In this document: in pieces, positions 1 through 6,600 of the stretch
Numbering within the stretch: the stretch's first letter is position 1
How the letters are laid out: the number at the start of each line of letters is the position of its first letter
DNA from: Bacteroidales bacterium
GTDB taxonomy: Bacteria > Bacteroidota > Bacteroidia > Bacteroidales > Bacteroidaceae
NCBI GenBank assembly: GCA_004557285.1
Contig: SFEK01000079.1
Coordinates: forward strand, 1 to 9,122
DNA length: 9,122 bases
Direction of reading: 5' to 3'
Notes under the pieces: generated by a model
What the model was told of the DNA's origin: nothing
What the model saw: the letters and a program-made list of their open reading frames with translations, nothing else
Database searches by the model: none
Position numbers and translations under genes: made by a program

Positions 1-1
1 T

Positions 2-625
2 AATATACTGAATGGTGAAGGCGGTTCTGACTATAATGTCTTTGGTGGAGGACTTTATCAGCGTACGGGTACTGTGTTTAACACTTCTGTGATTAAAAAT
101 AAGATAACTGGAAATGGTGGAGATAACAAGCAGGGTACTGGCGTGTTCTTTGAGAATGGTAGATTCTATAATAATACAATTACGGCTAATGAAGGACCAT
201 TGACACTTTATTCTGGTAGTTGGTTCTCAAATGGTCGAATAGATGTGTATAACTCCATTATTTATAATAATACAACAAACGGTAGTAAAGAATTTGATTG
301 TACTACAGGTGCAGGTAATATAACTCTGAAAAACTGTCTGTTTAAGAATAAAAACAACCATAGGACTTTTGACAGTTCCTATACTAATGTTGATGCTTCC
401 TCATTCGTATATATGGATGACAATGGAATGTCTGCCTCAGACCTCTTCAACGATGCCGACCATGGTGACTATAGTCTGAAAGAAGGGGCTATTGCCATTA
501 ATATGGGAACTGACCAGTTGGGTAAGAATATGGAGGGTACTGCCGATATTGTGCTTCCTTCATACGATGCGCAATATGCCGACCGCATTCAGGACTGTAC
601 GGTGGATATTGGTGCTTACGAATAC
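2..625 (+). other. Module A: C-terminal part of a beta-helix module
   Basis: This is the tail of a module whose front lies outside the window. It shows FGGGLYQR, Asn-rich rungs such as VIKNKITGNGG and NSIIYNNTT, then NCLFKNKNN. A loop follows with GDYSLKEGAIAINMG, the usual 'remaining residues are listed, nothing more' closing segment of choice-of-anchor-Q modules. It closes with DIGAYEYNG at 605-631. Its first ~420 bases are AT-rich with codons such as AAT, ATA, TAT and GGT, unlike modules B to E. Confidence 0.65.
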
Positions 626-3600
626 AACGGAGCTTACGACATTACACCTGATTTGACATCGGTGCCGGGGCAAGCCATATATTATGTGACGCAAAACGGA
701 CGGGGAAATGCTTCGGCAAGTTCGCCGGAGAATGCCGCCTGCGCCACCAAACTGCAGAAAGTGCTCGATGCAGCAGGGCGATATATCTATCAACATTCAA
801 AAGAGGCGAATTTCCCCGAGCGGATCATCGTGAAGTTAGCAGGAGACTACGATAAGACGGGATTTAAATATACTCCGCTCAACTCTACGGTGGATGCAGA
901 CGCCAACGCCACGGGCGAAGAGGTGGCAAGCACCTATTCTATTATCGTGCCGCGCGGCGTGGAGCTATGGGGCGGATATACCGATGACTATACATCGCCT
1001 GACGACAACGGATTCTATACCATAACCACTGGTGCAGAGGGAAACCGTGTCTATACCGACAACCGCGACGTGATGAAACACCACACGGTGCTGAGCGGCG
1101 AATTTGTGAAAGACGAACTGACGGTGAACGCCTACCATGTGGTGAATTTCACCGACCGTGTGTATGACGGCGAACACCAGCGCATGACAGCAACTGAGGG
1201 CGGCACCGACTATCTCTCATTGGCCGACTATGCCGGAAGCAGGAAAGCCGTGGTGGATGGCGTGTTCATCGAAGGCGGCATGGCGGTGGGCGAGAGCGAC
1301 AAGAGCGACACTAAAAACCCTGACCCCGACCGCTATGGCGGCGCAGCCGTGGTGACAGACTATGCCCATGTGCGCAACTGCATCATACGCAAGAACACCG
1401 CGCTCAACGGCGGCGGCGCACTCTGCCTGAAGCCGGGTGCACTGGTGAGCGGATGCCTGATAGAGCTGAACGCTGCCACAGGCAACGACGGCAAGGGTGG
1501 CGGCATCTATGTGCAGCCATCTACACAGACAGCCAATGGCACCACCACATTCGACACCTCCAAGGCCCGTGTGCTCACCTCGACCATCGTGAACAACTGG
1601 GCACAAAACGACGGAGGAGGCATCTACTTCGGCAACGACGCCCCCAACCTGCGTGCCAACAGCGTGGTGCTGTGGAAGAACGACAGCAACGGCGAACTGA
1701 ACGTGAGCGGACTGCTCGACCCCTTCAGTCAGACAGACGTGACGGGAGCGGTGGAAGACTATCCGCTGTCTTATTGCGCCGTGGAACTGCTGCGCGTGCC
1801 CGGCATCAACAACATCGACGTATCAAACAGCATGGAGCAGGGCGTGCGCTTTGAAGACTATACCCAAGGCGCCGCCTACAAAAACGACCAGTGGACAGAC
1901 CCCGATGCCTTGGGATACTATTATCTCTCCGACTACTCCACCCTGGCGCGTGCCGGCATGTCGTATGGCGAATACGTTACGATGCGTGAGACATTCACCT
2001 CGTTGGAAGAGAGAGACTTTGCCGGAATCTGCCGCATGGAAGAGACGAATGGCGAGGATGAGAAAATCAACGAGGGCGACATCCTCAACAAGGACAACGA
2101 ATATATCGAGATTGGCGCGCGCGCCTACAACGGTAGGCTGAAACTTGAGGTGAAGGAGGGGCTTATTATGCACCGCATCTATGTGTCGAAACAGGAGGTG
2201 AAAATGAATTATATCACCAAGCTGAAGACACTCACCAATAATGTCTATGCCCTGCAGGGCAGTTCACAGGCCTACCCCATGCACCGCTTGGACGATGCCT
2301 TGGAGTATGTGCGCGAGGTGAGGAAGAAGACGAAGACAGATGACAACGGAACCCACTATACCCACAACAACGAGTATTTCGAGATATTCCTCACCAAGGG
2401 AGAATATACTCCGCTGCGTACGGCAGCAGGACAGAAAACCAACTCACGAGGCAACACCTTCCTCGTGCCCGAAGGTGTGTCTATCTATGGCGGATTGGAC
2501 ACAGAGAGCGATGTGAAGAAAGGTGCCTTTTATGGGCAGATTGAGGATAAGTCAACTGAGACGAATGATGACATTCCTGCAACAAAAGATAGTAATGGCG
2601 ATCCCACGGGTATGCCCACCATCGAGACTACTGCCACCACCGCCATTCTGGAAGCCCGCCAGCACTACGACATGAACAAAAACAGCATCATTGAGCCGTG
2701 GGAGTTCAAGAACCAGAGTCAGCTCTCGGGCAACGTGGTGAACAACAACGTGAAGCAGAACGTGTTCCATGTGGTGACCATCCTTGCCGATGAAGACTAT
2801 GTGGGCGGTCTGCCGACAAAGAAGGCTGACGGCACAACAGCCCTTGACAGCAACGCTGATGCCATCGCTGATGCTTATGACAAATTATTGGAAGCTGAAA
2901 AAGTAAAGACTTATAGAGAGAAGGGTGCCAAGGTGGTGATTGACGGTGTGGAAATCAGGGATGGCCGTGCCCTCGGCTATGAGGAGGCGGCAGAAGACAC
3001 CCGAACCTTCTATCGTGGCGGCGGCATCTTGGTGTTCGGCAACTGGACGAAAGGCCAGAAGTTAAAACATGTGGACACTTATCCCCGTGCCGTGGGCTAT
3101 CGCAACATTCCGTTGGAGGTGCGCAACTGCCAGTTTGTTGACAACGGCGCACGCCTTGGCGGCGCCATCTACAGCGACTCGGAGGTGAGCATCGTGCAAA
3201 GCTCGTTTGTGCAGAACTTTGCAGAGGGAAAGATGGAGACGGTGACTATTACAGACAGTAGCGACCCTGACAATCCAAAGACAACGACAACGAAACAGAA
3301 TATTTCCTACCCAGGTCGTGGCGGTGCGCTGAACCTCAGCTATGAGGCAAGCATCGTGAACACCATCTTCGCCAACAACGAGGCACGCCGTGCCTCTACC
3401 TCTACCGATGCCACGAACGAGGGCATGGGATGGGGTGGTGCCGTGTCGATGGGTGACTATGCCGCCCTCAACATGCTCAACTGCGATGTGGTGAAAAACA
3501 AGGCTGTGGCCTATCCCGCTGTCTATCTGTTCAAGGCCAACCAGGGAGGTGATGTGTCATCTGCCACAGACGACACGCAACTCAAGGCCGACAACCCCAC

Positions 3601-6600
3601 GAAGATAGTGAACACCGTGCTCTGGGGCAACGTGGCGGATGCCTCGCAGACACCCGAACGCCAGAAGGTGGTGAACTACAGGACGGACGACCCGAGCGAT
3701 AACTCCAGCTCTACGGACACCTCTGATGCCGAAACCCTCTGGTTCTGTGCCTATGAACAGGGCAAGGGCCTGGAGCCCAAAGTGCTATCTACAGATGAGG
3801 TGGACTTGCGTAGCGTGGAATACAAAAAGGACACCTACATCCCCTACGCATGGAAGTCTATTATAACAACAGAAGGTAATACTGCCAGTGCATATACCAA
3901 CAACATCATCATCAGCTCGCAAAACGAGGTGACGGGTGGACCCAATTTCATCAAGCCCTCTACCATTGCAGGCTGCGACGGCTACGATGTGAGTGCCGAC
4001 TGGATGATAGGACGCATCAACAACCTGGTGGACAACGGATGGACCTATCTGCAGCAGAACAAAGACAAGGATGGATATGACAAAGTGAAAAAAGCGGATT
4101 ACCCCGAACCAGTATATGACGGTAGCGGTATCTATTATACAGTAACCTATAAAATCCTTGGCGACGACCTGTTGCCCATCGGCGAAGACCAGTATATGTC
4201 TTACGCCAATGCCGCTTTGGGCAGCTCTGCCGACGACCAGCGCATCAAGCGCATCAGCAACGACCCCAACCCCACGCACGAGCAGTCGTATATCGACATC
4301 GGCGTGTATGAATACCAGCACCAGGTGCTCGTGCCTGCAAAGGTGGGCGACCTCGACCTGCTGTGGGTGACCGACCAGGAGCAGAGCGGCGTGAAGGCCG
4401 ACGGCAAGACCTTCGCCACGGCATCGTCTGACCTGCAGCGTGCCATCGAAACCTTGCTCTCCTATCGCAACGGCCACCGCAAGGAGATTCGTCTGCTCGC
4501 CGGAGAATACCAGCCCGTATATACCCTCAACGGAAACCTTGGATTCACCATCGACACCGAACATGTGAACGTGAGTGCCATCAATGGTACACAGGGAAAA
4601 TACCAAGGCGTGGCCTCGCTCACCATACAAGGTGGATGGAGCAAGGAGGTGAAGGGGCAGTATAATGTTGACGAATATCCTGCCTACATCTACTCGTCGC
4701 AGCGCACAGGTGTGAAGGATGAAAACCTCGCCCATGTGTTTGTCATCAACAATGCCCAGCAGATAGAGACATTTACACCTACCAGTGGAGAAAAAACGCA
4801 CAAATACACCGACCATGTGGTGCCCATCACCTTGGAGGGCATCGTGTTCTGCAATGTCATCGGCAAGGTGCACAACGACTTCACCGACAACACGAAGAAA
4901 TGCCGTGGCGGTGCCGCCGTGTATTACAAAGACCAGTATGATGTGGAGTTTAAAGATGAAACGCCTGCAGATGCAAAGGAGGATGTTAAACGCACCTCGT
5001 TTGTGAAAACGGATAGCTATGGCAAGGCCGAGCGAAGCACCACAACCCTGCTGAATGCCCCGGGCACTGGCACTGGCGAAAGCAATTGGAATGCTTTGAA
5101 AAACCATTGTCCCTCAAACCTCTTGGACAACAAGCTCACCATCCGCCAGTGCGGCTTCCGCTTCAACAGCATGAACCAGATAGCCACGGAAGGCGGTACA
5201 ATGAACGAATCACCCAATCCCCTGCCTGCCGTCAGCATCGGCAAGGGCGGCGGCAAGACGCTCATCTACAACTCGGTGTTCCACACCAACGGCGGCGATG
5301 CCTTGGTGGCCACAGGCACAAGGGTGGTGAACTGCACCTTTGCCCAGAACTATGGCAACGTGAAATTCTATGACCACAGCAACAACAACCCCTCTGAAAT
5401 GCACAACTCCCTGCTGTGGCTCAACCACAGGATTAAGGATGTCGCCATTCGCAGCAGCGTGCAATGGACGAATGATTCGGAATTTCTGGTAAACCCAGAT
5501 AATTCATCAATCTCCTGGACAAATGATGCCACCATGGCTGCCACCACCAACCAGCAATATTTCACCTACAATGCCGCCACCACCCTGCCCAAGCCAGTTG
5601 ACAACACGAGCGCAACCCTTGATTACATCGACGGCACAGCAGCCACTGCCTACAACATGTATCTGAGCGAAACCAATGATGATGTCATCAGCGGACCCAA
5701 CTTCGTTGACCCGATGACCGGCACGAGCGACTTGGTGCTGGGCAACCTGCGCCACCTTGCCGCACGCAACTACAACATACATCCTGGCGTAAAGACCATA
5801 GGCAAAGCCAACCCCTACCTTTATGTCAACAAGGTGTATGAGGCAACGGCAAATACGACATATACCATGTGCGCAGGTAAATGTAAGCAAACAACAACGG
5901 ATGAAAACGGCAATACGGTAATCAAGGTCAGCCATGAAAATCAGGAAACCTTGACGGTGAATGAGACAGGCACCGACCCTTCAGGTAGAGGATCCAACGA
6001 GAGTGTCAAGACCTATCTGCAATATGTGAATGTGCATAAGGACAATACAGAGGTGAGCGGAACGATGGAGCCTGCCGACATGGAAAACGCCACCCTGCGT
6101 GCCGACAAGGACGACTGTGCCGACAAGGACAAGGGATATTACGACCGCTATTATGGCAGCAGGGGTATGGAGCTGGGTGCCTACGAGTGCATCGCCTCTA
6201 TCAGCGATGTGATGTATTACGACCCGCAGCTCACCGGCAACGGCGACGGCTCGTCGTGGGAACATGCCTATACCCAAGGACAGCTCAACAAGGCACTGAT
6301 GGCTGCTGCCGTGGCTGCCGCAGGTGGCAACGATGCCTACGTGTTTGCCCACGGTACCAACATCGATACCAAGACCAACGAATATGTCACCATGTATGAC
6401 CGCGTCCACCTGATAGGCGGCTTGAAACAGTCGTTCAAGAAGCAGCACAACGACTGGAAAGATGCGGGCGAGACCACCAAGATGTACCCCACCACCGAAT
6501 CGTTTGTCGCCACCGCCATCTACGAGCGTCAGGGTGTGGCAGGCGATGAGGCCAACCCCACCATCATCAATGGCGTGACCCTTGCTCCCAATTGCAAGCA

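Larger units (their letters stand above)
2162..4315 (+). other. Module C: beta-helix module with inserts, about 718 residues
   Basis: This is the longest module. It starts near RIYVSKQEVKM, followed by HRLDDALEYVREV, FEIFLTKGEYTPL and VSIYGGLDTES. Between the GG strand and the first rungs it carries extra sequence. The extra sequence includes an EF-hand-like loop (2669-2707), the strand QNVFHVVTI, a second acidic loop (2846-2881), and a charged, probably helical stretch (KLLEAEKVKTYREKG). Rungs with RGGGILVFG, LGGAIYSDS, RGGALNLS and WGGAVSMGD then follow, and VLWGNVAD marks the end of the rung region. GGPNFIKP and DIGVYEYQ close the module. Confidence 0.65.

Noticed and set aside
74..76. GTG at 74 as the start codon of the giant gene
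   Set aside because: The frame is open back to base 2 and the upstream residues (FGGGLYQR and neighbours) continue the beta-helix pattern. No binding site or signal peptide follows, so the gene is cut by the window start.
1453..1854. 133-codon open frame on the + strand in another frame
   Set aside because: The translation is Arg- and His-rich low-complexity sequence overlapping the strongest beta-helix rungs of module B.
3785..5107. 440-codon open frame on the - strand
   Set aside because: It is fully inside the giant gene, its translation is rich in Val, His and Cys without any domain pattern, and the + strand frame is well supported by repeated motifs. It is an effect of codon bias.
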